Source: a virus. Taken from it: 52,688 nt of DNA. The position numbers were made by a program, and so were the translations under genes. The notes under the pieces were generated by a model. It was not told the DNA's origin. It saw only the letters and a list, made by a program, of their open reading frames with translations, and did not search any database. Position 1 is the stretch's first letter. Each line of letters opens with the position of its first letter. This document shows, in pieces, positions 16,641-25,549 of this stretch. The DNA lies in IMG/VR virus record IMGVR_UViG_3300007504_000014, positions 1 to 52,688 of that record; one strand, given 5' to 3'.

Positions 16641-19588
16641 CAGTCAATCCGGAAGAGTAGCTCGAAATAGGTACCTGACCCGTTGAAGGCGCCATTGTCC
16701 GACGCGAAGCTAGCCGTCCAGCGGTCTCCATCGGAGAAGCTCAGGTCAGCCGCGTTTGCGGTCAACGTTACCGGGGTCACCGTCGCTGGGCTCAACGTGT
16801 TCATATCGAAGGGGGTGGCATTGAGAACCGTGTTCCCCGTCGCTTCGTTGGTCACCGACAAGTCGTAGGCTCCCGTTGAGTTGACAGTCTGCATGTAGAC
16901 CGTCACCCGCACCAGCGTGCAATCCCAGGAGACCCACCCGCGATGGTTCACCGTGGAAGCGGGAGCCGGAGCTACGTTGAACTGGAAGGGGATCTGATAA
17001 GAAGAGACCGCCTCCGGGGTGGCATCGCTAGCCGCTCGGAAGTACAGGGCTCCCTGCTGGAGGCCCCCAGACCCGTCGCTGACGAAAATAGCTCCCTTCC
17101 CGGCAGCCGTCGTCGGGGCCGCCGCTTCGTCGAAGATCAATCCCGTGGGATCAATCAAGCCCGGGACCGTCAGCTTGCCCGTGACCGCATCATAGACGAG
17201 GTCATTGACCCCGTTCCCAATCGTGACCTGCTGGGTGCCAGAGCAGGACATGTCCACGAAGGTCGGGTAGGTGCCCGCTGTAAAGGTAGCCCCCCCGGCG
17301 ACCGTAAAGTCACCCAGAGCGGCGTTGACACCGGCATCGGCGGAGAGGAAGAAGACCTCCGCCGTAGAGCCCAGGGCGACCGTCGTTACAGTAATGACGC
17401 CAGCGGCTTCAGCAGCCGTGAGCCCCTTGAGAGCGGAGAGCTTGGTCACCACCTGAGCCAGCGTATCCGCTGAGTCCAAGCTCGCGGTGACAGCCCCCAT
17501 GCTCGTGGCGAAGGTCACATCCCCGGTGACCCCGATGGGATCTGCCGAAGCGGCATTCGCTTCCAAAGTAGCCGCCGTCGCCGCCGTGGGATCCACCAGA
17601 CGAACCGATGAAGCGGTCGATCCGGTCAACTCCTGACCGGGGACAAGGAACAAGGTTCCTGCGTCGCCGCCATTCGCCGGGTCGTAAGCTGAGCCCGCGA
17701 TCAGATACAGGTCCGCGGCGTTGGGTGGGGTCGCGTCCGGAAGGGAATCCCCCCCTTGAAGGACCAGATTCCCGATATCCGAGCCGGAGACGCCGCTCTC
17801 CGTCTGAATCAGCAAGTTGTAATTCCGAGCCAGGACTTCCTGGCTTCGTGCCTGGATTCGGGCGTTCCCTTCCGCGTGGGCTACATCTGCGGGGATGACT
17901 GCCCAGCCCAGGGAGATCTGAGGACCCGCTCCGTAGGGGTTCGGGTCAAGAGAAATCTCCGGCTTGGTCAAAGCCCCGAGCGAAACCGCTCCCACGACCT
18001 CCAAGCCGCCGTCGGTGTTGCCGGCAGGCGGGGGATCTGAAGGGCTAGCGGCGTCTACGATCTGAACCGCCCCCTGATCCGCGATGATCGTCCGCCCACC
18101 ACCGGAAGCCGCGACGCCATTGTCATAGGCGTCATCCAACGAGGTGACCAGGACGGAGAGACCATGAAGTTCATCCAGGGCGGCCTGGACCTCCGCCGCG
18201 GTCATCCCCGTGGTGCTGTTGTCGTAGAAGAGGGTGCTAGAGAGTACCGTCGCCGCGATGGTGGGCGAGCCTGTAGTAGAGACCCCACCGTGATAGGTAG
18301 AGCCCGCGTGGAGGGCTCCAGTCCCCGAGACGCCCGTGTCGTCAATGGTGATGGACCCGTCCACCCAACACCAGCGGAGACGGGCTCTCACGTCCCCGGA
18401 GATAGCTCCCCCGCTCGGGTGAATCGCGAGCGGAGTCCCCGTCCCGTCCATCTCAATCCGCGTATACTCCAAGAGGAGCAACTCCGCTGACGACTGGATG
18501 CCCGTAGCTCCCGTTCCGCTGGTCTGAACCAGACACCCCACCATCGTACAGGTGGCCGAAGCGTCCAGGGCGAGGTTGATATCAGCTCCGCTCGGGCCCT
18601 TGAACTTGCAGCGGTGAAACTCCGCCGTGGTGCTGCTGCCCGTCTGGGTATACGCCAACCGATCTGCGGCCCCACCCGACGCGAATTCGATCCAGCAGTC
18701 GTGGGCCAGAAGAGATCCCCCGCTCAAATCCAGAGCGGGACCCTGGCTAGCTGAAATCCCATCCTGAACAACATGGCAGCGGTAGAGGACCAGCTCCCCC
18801 GCCCCCGACTTGTCCAGCGTCGCGGATGCCGAGGTGTTGACATTCTCCAGGGTCAGCCCCGAGACAGAACAACGATCCCCGCTGTTCGTCAGTGGAGCTG
18901 TGTGCAACCCCCGAAGAGCGGCGACGTTGTTGTCCTCGTGTCCCTTCTGATTCCCAGGCCACCCAACGAGGTGAACGTGGGCCTTCAGGGTGAGATCTTC
19001 CGCGTAGACACCCGGCCGGATGGCGATGACGTAAGGCGAAGCCAGGGTGGCTCCTGCCGTGTCCGCGGCATCAATCGCCGCCTGAACCGTGCTGTGATCC
19101 GCGTACCCGGTCGCGGATCCATCCACGTACAGGATCTTCCCCGAGGCCGACACCGACTTGCAGAAAGCCAGGAGCGTCTGAAAGTTGGCGTTCTGCTCGT
19201 TGGTCCAACCCTCGGTGTCCACGTCTACCGGGATCGTTCCCGTGCCATCCCGCCGCTCACCAGCAGCGACCAGCTTGAGACTTCCAAACACCGTCAGAAC
19301 ACGCAAGCGGACATGCTGCGTGCTCTCGGAGCCGAGCCCGGCGTCTACCGTCAGGCGGACCAGATAGGGGCCTTCCTTGTCCGCGACGAAGCCGCCCGGA
19401 GACACCGCAGTGACGTCCCCGGAGAACGTCGCTGTGCTGCCCTCAGGCACGAAAGCGAGGGTCCAGGCGTAGGTGGTCGCGGAATCCACCGAGGAGACCG
19501 TGACGGTATCTCCAACGCCTACATCGTCGCGGCTCTGCCCATCAAGCTGAGACAGCCCGTTGACCAAACTACGGATGTTGGCGGCCAT
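16640..19588 (-). CDS. Fibre/spike-like protein with PKD-type domain and right-handed beta-helix
   Basis: 982 aa from ATG 19588, with GAGGAG six bases upstream; an in-frame TTG four codons earlier overlaps that RBS and is rejected. Residues about 20-110 read like a PKD/Ig domain (TYAWTLAFVPEGSTATFSGD). From about 165 a STVQAAIDAADTAGATLASP segment and VIAIRPGVYAEDLTLKAHVH open a typical right-handed beta-helix, with regular beta coils up to about 450. A MTAAEVQAALDEL stretch near 465 matches the xxVQAAIDEL motif common in phage fibres. The C-terminal third is beta-rich. It is the first gene of the fibre unit, behind a CCTATAGCC motif. The protein is likely a host-recognition fibre or depolymerase-type spike; no catalytic residues can be assigned. 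Confidence 0.68.
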   Translation of the reverse strand: MAANIRSLVNGLSQLDGQSRDDVGVGDTVTVSSVDSATTYAWTLAFVPEGSTATFSGDVTAVSPGGFVADKEGPYLVRLTVDAGLGSESTQHVRLRVLTVFGSLKLVAAGERRDGTGTIPVDVDTEGWTNEQNANFQTLLAFCKSVSASGKILYVDGSATGYADHSTVQAAIDAADTAGATLASPYVIAIRPGVYAEDLTLKAHVHLVGWPGNQKGHEDNNVAALRGLHTAPLTNSGDRCSVSGLTLENVNTSASATLDKSGAGELVLYRCHVVQDGISASQGPALDLSGGSLLAHDCWIEFASGGAADRLAYTQTGSSTTAEFHRCKFKGPSGADINLALDASATCTMVGCLVQTSGTGATGIQSSAELLLLEYTRIEMDGTGTPLAIHPSGGAISGDVRARLRWCWVDGSITIDDTGVSGTGALHAGSTYHGGVSTTGSPTIAATVLSSTLFYDNSTTGMTAAEVQAALDELHGLSVLVTSLDDAYDNGVAASGGGRTIIADQGAVQIVDAASPSDPPPAGNTDGGLEVVGAVSLGALTKPEISLDPNPYGAGPQISLGWAVIPADVAHAEGNARIQARSQEVLARNYNLLIQTESGVSGSDIGNLVLQGGDSLPDATPPNAADLYLIAGSAYDPANGGDAGTLFLVPGQELTGSTASSVRLVDPTAATAATLEANAASADPIGVTGDVTFATSMGAVTASLDSADTLAQVVTKLSALKGLTAAEAAGVITVTTVALGSTAEVFFLSADAGVNAALGDFTVAGGATFTAGTYPTFVDMSCSGTQQVTIGNGVNDLVYDAVTGKLTVPGLIDPTGLIFDEAAAPTTAAGKGAIFVSDGSGGLQQGALYFRAASDATPEAVSSYQIPFQFNVAPAPASTVNHRGWVSWDCTLVRVTVYMQTVNSTGAYDLSVTNEATGNTVLNATPFDMNTLSPATVTPVTLTANAADLSFSDGDRWTASFASDNGAFNGSGTYFELLFRID

Positions 19589-19621
19589 GCAGCTCCTCAA
19601 CCAGTTTCTACTCGCTGGGGG

Positions 19622-19627
19622 CTATAG
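19622..19627 (-). promoter_or_regulatory. CTATAG-class promoter motif before the fibre operon
   Basis: The minus strand reads CCGCCTATAGCCCCC, with the core 34 bases before ATG 19588, comparable with 37 bases at 7307 and 24 at 27580. No -35 box is evident. The rest of the 19589-19735 gap holds the leader of the plus-strand 80-aa gene. Confidence 0.45.
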
Positions 19628-19707
19628 GCGGACCATTGACCAGCAGGAGTAGGGTCACATATGAACGCCCAATTCCACGAGCCACTCTGAGAATTTCAGA
19701 GCCCGAG

Positions 19708-19714
19708 TCGTATT
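19708..19714 (+). promoter_or_regulatory. TCGTATT promoter-like motif before the 80-aa gene
   Basis: GAGTCGTATTCTCC is a one-base variant of the TCGTATA class. It ends 21 bases before ATG 19736, with GAGAGG at 19723-19728 as the RBS. A GAATTTC at 19691-19697 sits where the other members carry their AACT-type element. Confidence 0.4.
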
Positions 19715-19735
19715 CTCCTGTAGAGAGGCATCGAC

Positions 19736-19978
19736 ATGACCTGCCAGGGAACGCTGAAAGAAACTCTCCGGGTTCAGACCCGGCTACTGGAAGAGCTACA
19801 CCGAGCAGAGAGGGAAACGGACAAGTGGTTCCCCCACCAGAACAAGGGACAGTTCTGTGCCCTCGTCAGAAACTCGCTGGAGGCGGCTGAGGCGATCCTC
19901 GGTCCTCATGACCCGGTCATGGCGGGGGCCTGGACCATGTTCGACCAGTACGCCGGGATCTACAAGAGGGGCGGCTAG
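19736..19978 (+). CDS. Small helical accessory protein between two virion operons
   Basis: 80 aa from ATG 19736 with GAGAGG eight bases upstream. The product is likely all-helical: an N-terminal charged helix (LKETLRVQTRLLEELHRAER), a middle segment with one Cys, and a C-terminal aromatic part. No membrane segment or known motif was found. It is the only plus-strand gene between the fibre and baseplate units. It has its own promoter-like motif, and its stop overlaps the convergent baseplate gene by four bases. This is the pattern of a moron-type insertion. Function unknown. Confidence 0.6.
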   Translation: MTCQGTLKETLRVQTRLLEELHRAERETDKWFPHQNKGQFCALVRNSLEAAEAILGPHDPVMAGAWTMFDQYAGIYKRGG

Positions 19979-21270
19979 ATATAGAACTGAGCCGACACGT
20001 CTTCCGCCGAGACGACCTTCGGTACCCGCATCCCGAGCCGGTCTACGGTCACCTCATACGCTTGCCCTGTCCCCACCGCGGGCATTCTCTTCCGCAACCG
20101 GAGAATGCTGGGGGCCGCTCGAACCTTGGTAGCGGGTCCAGATGCCGTCCCTACCGGACCACCAGACGCCCCCAGGAGCGTCTTGAGGAGATAAGTCCCG
20201 ATGTTGGCCCCAGCCGTGAAAGTGATCGTCTCTCCCTCCACAGCCTGTCCAAAATCCTGGGAGGCGTCTTCGATCACGTCCTCCGTGACGGTCGCTGTCC
20301 CGGTCAAGCCGGTAGGCGAGGTCGTGTAGCTCCTCGCTGTGCTGTCGTTACCCGCTGGGAAGACGAGTACATCGCGGACCTCATAGCGGCCGATATTATC
20401 CCCTGCCGAGAGCACCAGGAGAGCGTCGGCGGAGATGCTGGTGAAGTCCCGGGAGGGATCCGAGAATAGAGTCCGATCCGTGTGCGTCTCCCCCGCCGTC
20501 CCCGTAATGGACTTCGCCCCGTAGCAGTAACCCCGGAGATCGTCGTAGTAATAGTTCTCGACGGTCCATGAAACCGTGTCCGTGAACACATCTCCGAAGG
20601 CATCCCGGAACAAATGCCTGTACTCATAGAGAGTGTGGGCAGGCTTAAGAGCCTTCAGAACCAGCCGGACGTTCTCCTGAAGTATGATCGGGTCCTCTTC
20701 CGGCCACTCGGTTCCACCCTCCCGCTCGACGTTCACCTCAAAAGTAAATTGGTCGTCGAACCCCCAAGCGGTCCCCTCATCATGAGCATGAGCCACCTTG
20801 TCAATGACGGTTACGTCAGCGGTGGTGAGAAGATCTACTCCTTCTTCCATTGTGGCCCGGGTGGCTCCCTTCAAGAGCAGAACCACCATGTTCTTCAGAA
20901 AGGCCCGATAGGTTACGTCCCCATCGATCTGGGGAATCGACCCATGACGGAGAGACTCCGGGAAGATGAGCTGACCGAGAATCTGCCAGAGGAATTCAGC
21001 CCGCGTGTAGTCGAAGTCCGTATCTAAGAAGACCTGCTGAGCCCCGACCTGAATCCTCGCCAGCTCCTCCGCGAGAGCCTGGAACTGGAGGGTGTACCAG
21101 GGGCCGTTGACCTGGGCGATGTAGTTCGACGGGAGCACCTTGAGGAAGGCCGCCATGACCTTCTGCGTCTGGGCTTCGACTCGGTTCTCATAGTCCTGAC
21201 CAGAGAGGTCCGCCTGAGCGGGGTTCTGCTCAATGAGGTCAGGGAGCCCGTGCTGGGTAGGATCCGCCAT
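19975..21270 (-). CDS. Baseplate protein, tail-protein-I/wedge-like by position
   Basis: 431 aa. The N-terminal 230 residues are helical and acidic (NYIAQVNGPWYTLQFQALAE, then LARIQVGAQQVFLDTDFDYT), followed by a segment, YRAFLKNMVVLLLKGATRAT, that recalls baseplate proteins placed after J in phage tail gene clusters. The C-terminal half is beta-rich with Thr/Gly-rich repeats. It is the third gene after the J-like wedge and is coupled to the 157-aa gene by a TGATG overlap at 21270. By position it corresponds to P2 gpI or a T4 wedge component linking the baseplate to the fibres. Sequence similarity to gpI is not strong, so this is a contextual call. Confidence 0.55.
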   Translation of the reverse strand: MADPTQHGLPDLIEQNPAQADLSGQDYENRVEAQTQKVMAAFLKVLPSNYIAQVNGPWYTLQFQALAEELARIQVGAQQVFLDTDFDYTRAEFLWQILGQLIFPESLRHGSIPQIDGDVTYRAFLKNMVVLLLKGATRATMEEGVDLLTTADVTVIDKVAHAHDEGTAWGFDDQFTFEVNVEREGGTEWPEEDPIILQENVRLVLKALKPAHTLYEYRHLFRDAFGDVFTDTVSWTVENYYYDDLRGYCYGAKSITGTAGETHTDRTLFSDPSRDFTSISADALLVLSAGDNIGRYEVRDVLVFPAGNDSTARSYTTSPTGLTGTATVTEDVIEDASQDFGQAVEGETITFTAGANIGTYLLKTLLGASGGPVGTASGPATKVRAAPSILRLRKRMPAVGTGQAYEVTVDRLGMRVPKVVSAEDVSAQFYI

Positions 21271-21743
21271 CAGACGTTGAACCGCTTCCGAGCGTCCGCA
21301 GGAGAGGAGCCGTTGGGGAGATAAACCGCCCCGTCACCGATCCAACGGTTTCCGACTTGATACTCCAGCACCCACTTTTCCGTGTTGAGCCGACCCATAG
21401 CTCTGACGCCGCTGTCCGGACCAAGGCCCCGCACCCGATAGGGAGTCCCCTCATACTCGAAATGATCCACCCCATGACGAGCCAGCCGGATCCGTCGGGA
21501 TCCGTCGTAGAGTCTCCACGCCATCCCGTCACCGGAATAGTCGTAGCTGGCTTGCTCTTCGACCCATCCCCGGATCCGCTCCAGGGACTCGTCGAAGATC
21601 AGCTCAAGAACGGCACCGTCCGGGCGAGCAGAACCCACGGGGGTCATGGTGACCTTGCGGAGACCCCGGCCGAACTCCTCCTCGGCTTCCATTTGAACCA
21701 GCTCCAGGTTGTCCTTTCGCGATTCCACAATCACGCCGATCAT
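21270..21743 (-). CDS. Small baseplate-cluster protein
   Basis: 157 aa from ATG 21743, with GAGGA upstream inside the J-like gene and an ATGA overlap with its stop. It starts with a beta strand (MIGVIVESRKDNLELVQMEA), then short strands and turns rich in Gly, Arg and aromatic residues, suggesting a small compact beta domain. No known motif was recognised. Its place between the J-like wedge and the 431-aa protein, with overlaps on both sides, strongly suggests a baseplate structural or assembly role. Confidence 0.55.
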   Translation of the reverse strand: MIGVIVESRKDNLELVQMEAEEEFGRGLRKVTMTPVGSARPDGAVLELIFDESLERIRGWVEEQASYDYSGDGMAWRLYDGSRRIRLARHGVDHFEYEGTPYRVRGLGPDSGVRAMGRLNTEKWVLEYQVGNRWIGDGAVYLPNGSSPADARKRFNV

Positions 21744-24700
21744 GCCGAATCCTCGTCGTAGGTGAAGGTGAGGGTGCCCACGCTCAGATAGGCCGCCTTG
21801 CTCGGGTCGATGTTCTTCGCACCCGTGTCCGTCCCCACAATATAGGTCACCGTGTAATCGTGCTCTGAAGGGGCATCAGCCGCAGCCAGGGAAATGACTA
21901 CCCGATTCGCGGTCAACTCCTTCAGCCGATCTTCTTTCTCCTGGTCCGTCTCATACCCAGCGGCGTCCAAGGTCGTGTCATCCGTCAAGCCCTCGATCAG
22001 ATGACCATCTGAGCCGATGATATAGGCTCGACCCGCGGCGAGGCCCAACGCCGTCTGAGGCGGCACAATCTGGAGATCCAACTCGTCGTCGTCCTGATAG
22101 ACCCCGCGATACTCCGTGGACGCACCCCCTCCGGTTGTCGTCGCGGCGTCCAGCTCCTCTTCAATCAACCACACGCTGATCTCAGGAGTGGACCAGGAGG
22201 CAAGGTAGGTGACGTCTCCTGACTGGTCGGTTCGCAGAGCCTCCCGAATCACCTGTGACCCAGCTTGCCTCACCATGAGGGTGAGAGGCTCCACCACATA
22301 GGAGACTTGAGTGGCCCCGCCGATAGACCCGGTGACGTTGGATTGCCGAAGCGGCTCGCCAAGCCGAAGCCCGCTGAAGAGATTTTCGAGGTTGGTCCGA
22401 ATGGCTGAATCCGCGGCTGCTTGATCGGCTCTCTTCTTCAATACGACCGTAGCTGAAATATCTACCGGGATTTTCACCGCGTCTTTGACCAGGATATCGC
22501 TGCACACATGGCGGGAGCTATCCAGGTCTCCCTGAGCGACTGAGACCACCTGATTGACTTCGTACTCAACCGTGAAGTTCTCGTCGTGCTTATAGCTGAT
22601 CAGGACGGAAGCCCCTGAGGCGATGTTCCCTCCCTCGACTCTCTTGACGGACACCGCAGTCGTCTGATTCCCTTCGACGATGGTGTAGTCACTCACTCCA
22701 GAGCTGTCGTTGGGGCCCCGGTGAGTCGTGAGCCCGTCTGAAGACTTCACCACCAGAGTCCGCGAATCACACCCGAGGTTGTTCAGGTACTCCAGGTACT
22801 CCCCAATCAGAGTGTGAGCCTCATCCGTCACCTGGATGCTATCCCCGCTGGGTGTCAGCACCCCAGCGGAGTTCGTCGTCCCCGTGATCAAGAGATAGTC
22901 TCCCGCCTTGGTAGACCTCCCGATCCCCAAAGGGGCCTCCGGGTGGTAGAGCGCATAGGCGGCGGAAGCCAGCTCGCCGCTGATCACCCCTGTCACGGAC
23001 TTGATCGAACGAGCCGGCTGACGAGGCAACGTAAACTTGCTCCCTGTCCTATAGCGATAATCCCCCAACACCACGTCCGTCAGGGTCACAGCAGGCTGGG
23101 CGACGCTGGTGTCCAGAACGATGGTGTCGTAGCTGGAGATGGTCACGTCGTCCAAGGTGAACACCTGACCCGTGCTGGCGTTTCTCAGTTCATACCCCGC
23201 GTCGGAGTCGTCCAACATCTCAACGATCGGGTTCTCCAGGGAGAGATTAGCGTCCACCGCCCGGAAAGTGAGATCAGCGGGATCCCCGACGACTTCAAAT
23301 TGAACGTCCTGCTTGATTTCAAAGGTGAAGGCGAAGGTGTCTGTGACCTTCGCCACGTTCTCCCCCTGGAGCCAAACATCCACCTTTCCGCCGACATGCT
23401 TGGAGCCGTCGTAGTCTCGTTGCATCAGCGTTTCGCCTGCGGTCACCACCTCCGCTTGAAGGACGCCGGACACATCTGCCGCGATCTGTAGGAGACCCCG
23501 CTCCGTCCCTGAGTCCACGCTGGCGAGAGCGTTCTGACACCGCTCCGCGAGTTCCTTGTTGGACTCCGAATTTTTACCGCCGAAGGTCGCTGCCGCGTTG
23601 CTGACCGAGAGCCCGAGAGACCGAGCTGCGTTGCTCTGGATGGTCCGAATCTGACCTGCCCCAACCTCACCGGCAGATCCCACAGAAGAAGCCTTCACCG
23701 GCAGCGTAACCGACCAACGACCCGTGGAAGGGTTGTAGTGGCTGGCAAGACTGGACAGGCTGATACTCCCCGCCCGGGTGGTCTTGAAAGAAACCGAGCC
23801 TGAAGAAACTGTCGTCCCGATCGCCACCGTCAAAGTCCGAGTCGGCTGGGAGGTCGTGTAAAAAGTCACCTCCCCCCGAGCAAACTGACCCGCCCGACGG
23901 GTCGCTCCATAACGAGCCGCCAAGGCTTCAAACCCGCGATCAATGAGACTCTGAACGTCAGAGTTGCTCGTCAGGAAGAATGCCTTCTTCAACGCCTGCT
24001 TGTACGTCGAAGCGGATACGTCCACGCTGCTGCCCGTGCCTGAGGGGTCGTCGATCAGCAACAGCGAAGAGAAGCTCGCCATTCGGTGCAAGAAATCCTG
24101 AATGAAACGAAGCCGTTCCGCTTCCGCCATCGCAGGATCGATCACGGTATCCCTGAGGACACTCCCCGGACCCACTTTGATTTGAGGATTGCTCCGATAG
24201 ATGGCGGCGACCATCGTCCTGGTAAGCTGTTGACGAGTCCTCGCGGGGAAACTCCCAAGCGTGTTGGTCACCGTCACGGGGCGAGCCGCTACCTCCGATG
24301 AGTACCCGGATTCAATCTCTCTCCGGGTGGTCGAGTCGTAGTAAATCGCCGTGACCACGTAATAGAGAGGGTCCTCGACCCGAGTCGCGGCGAAGTCGCC
24401 ATTGGAGATCGTGGCCGGGGTAGAAGTCGGCCCCCCTGATCGAACGTGGTCGAAGCTGTATGAGGTGATCTGGCGAACGGTGTCGATCTGAGCCGTCACC
24501 CGCACATCTGTCGCCGTCTCCGGGATCTCCAGCTTGTCGTCAAAATCGCTCTGGAGGAGGAGATCCTTGCTGTCTACCTGCGTGCCAACAACCCGGACAT
24601 AGAGAGGATCCGAAGCGTGGTCTCCTGCGGCGTCCAGCTTGATCGAGTTGTCCGCCGTGATTGACCCGACGGAGGTTACCTCTTCCTCCGTCGTACCCGA

Positions 24701-25204
24701 ATCCACCGGGCTCAAGTTGATGAGCTGGTACCCCGTGGTACCCCCGCCGGACTCCGTCGAAGCGTAGAAGTTGTACCCGATAACGTTGGAATCGGAGAGG
24801 CCCTCGACCTTGATCCGAACCTTGTTGTCAAAGCTCTCGACCGAGATGTTCGTAGGGGCATTCGCGACAACCCCCACGTCCGCTTCCTGAACCAGGGTCG
24901 CCTCAATCACCACAGGCTCACTGACCTGTCCTGTGGACGCAATGGACCTCACCTGGAGGTTGTTCACTCCAGCGATGAGCGGGAGACCATCCGGGTACGC
25001 CGCCGGGTTGGGCAGAGTCCAAGCCGTACCCGTGAAGTACACAAGGTCCGGGTCCGAGACGAACGCTCCACCCCGAACCGAGACCTCCATGTCTACCGTG
25101 CTGGAGTCCATCGTCCCTGAGAAGAACCGAGTCCCCAAGGTAGTCGAGAACTTCCATGAAGCCCGAGCCACGCTATCCGAGCCCGTTACCACCGGGGCAG
25201 CCAT
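21740..25204 (-). CDS. Baseplate wedge protein, J/gp47 (T4 gp6-like) family, extended
   Basis: 1154 aa from ATG 25204, with GGAGTGAGG upstream. The N-terminal ~300 residues are not part of the usual J protein: they include an Ig/FN3-like segment around 110-160 (VIGYNFYAS, then GYQLIN). From about 310, RTMVAAIYRSNPQIKVGPGS and VLRDTVIDPAMAEAERLRFI match the start of the baseplate J domain, followed by the LIDRGFEALAARYGATRRAG region, a beta block, and SNKELAERCQNALASVDSGT with the following region typical of the J core. Wedges of this family join the hub to the fibre-bearing periphery and are present in contractile tails. Coupled to the 157-aa gene. This is one of the most secure functional calls in the window. 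Confidence 0.8.
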   Translation of the reverse strand: MAAPVVTGSDSVARASWKFSTTLGTRFFSGTMDSSTVDMEVSVRGGAFVSDPDLVYFTGTAWTLPNPAAYPDGLPLIAGVNNLQVRSIASTGQVSEPVVIEATLVQEADVGVVANAPTNISVESFDNKVRIKVEGLSDSNVIGYNFYASTESGGGTTGYQLINLSPVDSGTTEEEVTSVGSITADNSIKLDAAGDHASDPLYVRVVGTQVDSKDLLLQSDFDDKLEIPETATDVRVTAQIDTVRQITSYSFDHVRSGGPTSTPATISNGDFAATRVEDPLYYVVTAIYYDSTTRREIESGYSSEVAARPVTVTNTLGSFPARTRQQLTRTMVAAIYRSNPQIKVGPGSVLRDTVIDPAMAEAERLRFIQDFLHRMASFSSLLLIDDPSGTGSSVDVSASTYKQALKKAFFLTSNSDVQSLIDRGFEALAARYGATRRAGQFARGEVTFYTTSQPTRTLTVAIGTTVSSGSVSFKTTRAGSISLSSLASHYNPSTGRWSVTLPVKASSVGSAGEVGAGQIRTIQSNAARSLGLSVSNAAATFGGKNSESNKELAERCQNALASVDSGTERGLLQIAADVSGVLQAEVVTAGETLMQRDYDGSKHVGGKVDVWLQGENVAKVTDTFAFTFEIKQDVQFEVVGDPADLTFRAVDANLSLENPIVEMLDDSDAGYELRNASTGQVFTLDDVTISSYDTIVLDTSVAQPAVTLTDVVLGDYRYRTGSKFTLPRQPARSIKSVTGVISGELASAAYALYHPEAPLGIGRSTKAGDYLLITGTTNSAGVLTPSGDSIQVTDEAHTLIGEYLEYLNNLGCDSRTLVVKSSDGLTTHRGPNDSSGVSDYTIVEGNQTTAVSVKRVEGGNIASGASVLISYKHDENFTVEYEVNQVVSVAQGDLDSSRHVCSDILVKDAVKIPVDISATVVLKKRADQAAADSAIRTNLENLFSGLRLGEPLRQSNVTGSIGGATQVSYVVEPLTLMVRQAGSQVIREALRTDQSGDVTYLASWSTPEISVWLIEEELDAATTTGGGASTEYRGVYQDDDELDLQIVPPQTALGLAAGRAYIIGSDGHLIEGLTDDTTLDAAGYETDQEKEDRLKELTANRVVISLAAADAPSEHDYTVTYIVGTDTGAKNIDPSKAAYLSVGTLTFTYDEDSA

Positions 25205-25279
25205 CAGACCTCACTCCAAGTCATCTCAACCAACCCAACCTGATAAAGCCAATACCGCAGGTAACTTTTTCTCCCACAC

Positions 25280-25286
25280 TCGTATA
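25280..25286 (+). promoter_or_regulatory. TCGTATA-class promoter motif before the Cys-rich mini gene
   Basis: GGTAACT at 25260-25266 precedes CTCGTATATACCC from 25279. The arrangement almost copies that at 9177-9204. A strong RBS (AGAGGAG, 25295-25301) and ATG 25308 follow. The other strand of this 103-base gap must also drive or lead into the J-like gene, but no clear CTATAG motif is present there. Confidence 0.55.
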
Positions 25287-25307
25287 TACCCGTAAGAGGA
25301 GTTCAGA

Positions 25308-25532
25308 ATGAACCTGCCCGGCTACGATTCATGGAAGATCGACGGAAACCGAACTTACTGCTACGACTGCGGGGAATACTGGTATGAAGCCTACGGGTGT
25401 GCCTGCGACGAGGGTGATGTGCCCGACGACCAGGACTACCCGGACGAGAACCCGGCCCCGGCTTGTGGAGACCCCGAGTGCGAGGAGCCCGAGTGCCAGC
25501 CCGTCGGTGGGGATTTCTCTCTCCCCTTCTGA
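25308..25532 (+). CDS. Cys-rich, acidic mini protein, probable zinc-binding
   Basis: 74 aa from ATG 25308 with a strong AGAGGAG RBS. Residues 18-33 hold CYDC and CAC (Cys 18, 21, 31, 33), spaced like a zinc ribbon. A second set, Cys 53, 58 and 63, lies in an acidic, Pro-rich tail (CGDPECEEPEC). The N-terminus is aromatic-rich. The charge is strongly negative, which is uncommon for DNA-binding proteins but common for inhibitors that mimic DNA or bind host enzymes. It has its own promoter motif and is followed 31 bases later by another accessory gene. Function unknown; zinc binding is inferred from spacing only. Confidence 0.6.
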   Translation: MNLPGYDSWKIDGNRTYCYDCGEYWYEAYGCACDEGDVPDDQDYPDENPAPACGDPECEEPECQPVGGDFSLPF

Positions 25533-25549
25533 AAAACTCCGGGGGTCGG

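Noticed and set aside
18773-19627. Plus-strand open frame (284 codons) opposite the beta-helix fibre gene
   Set aside because: Arg-rich shadow of a GC-rich gene; the minus-strand frame has clear beta-helix and VQAALDEL features.
19636-19665. TTGACC and ATATGA 17 bases apart on the plus strand, resembling a sigma-70 promoter
   Set aside because: The -10 is poor, and the TCGTATT motif is much better placed for the 80-aa gene.
23045-23056. CTATAG inside the J-like gene
   Set aside because: Lies mid-gene with no start codon at a suitable distance; taken as a chance occurrence.
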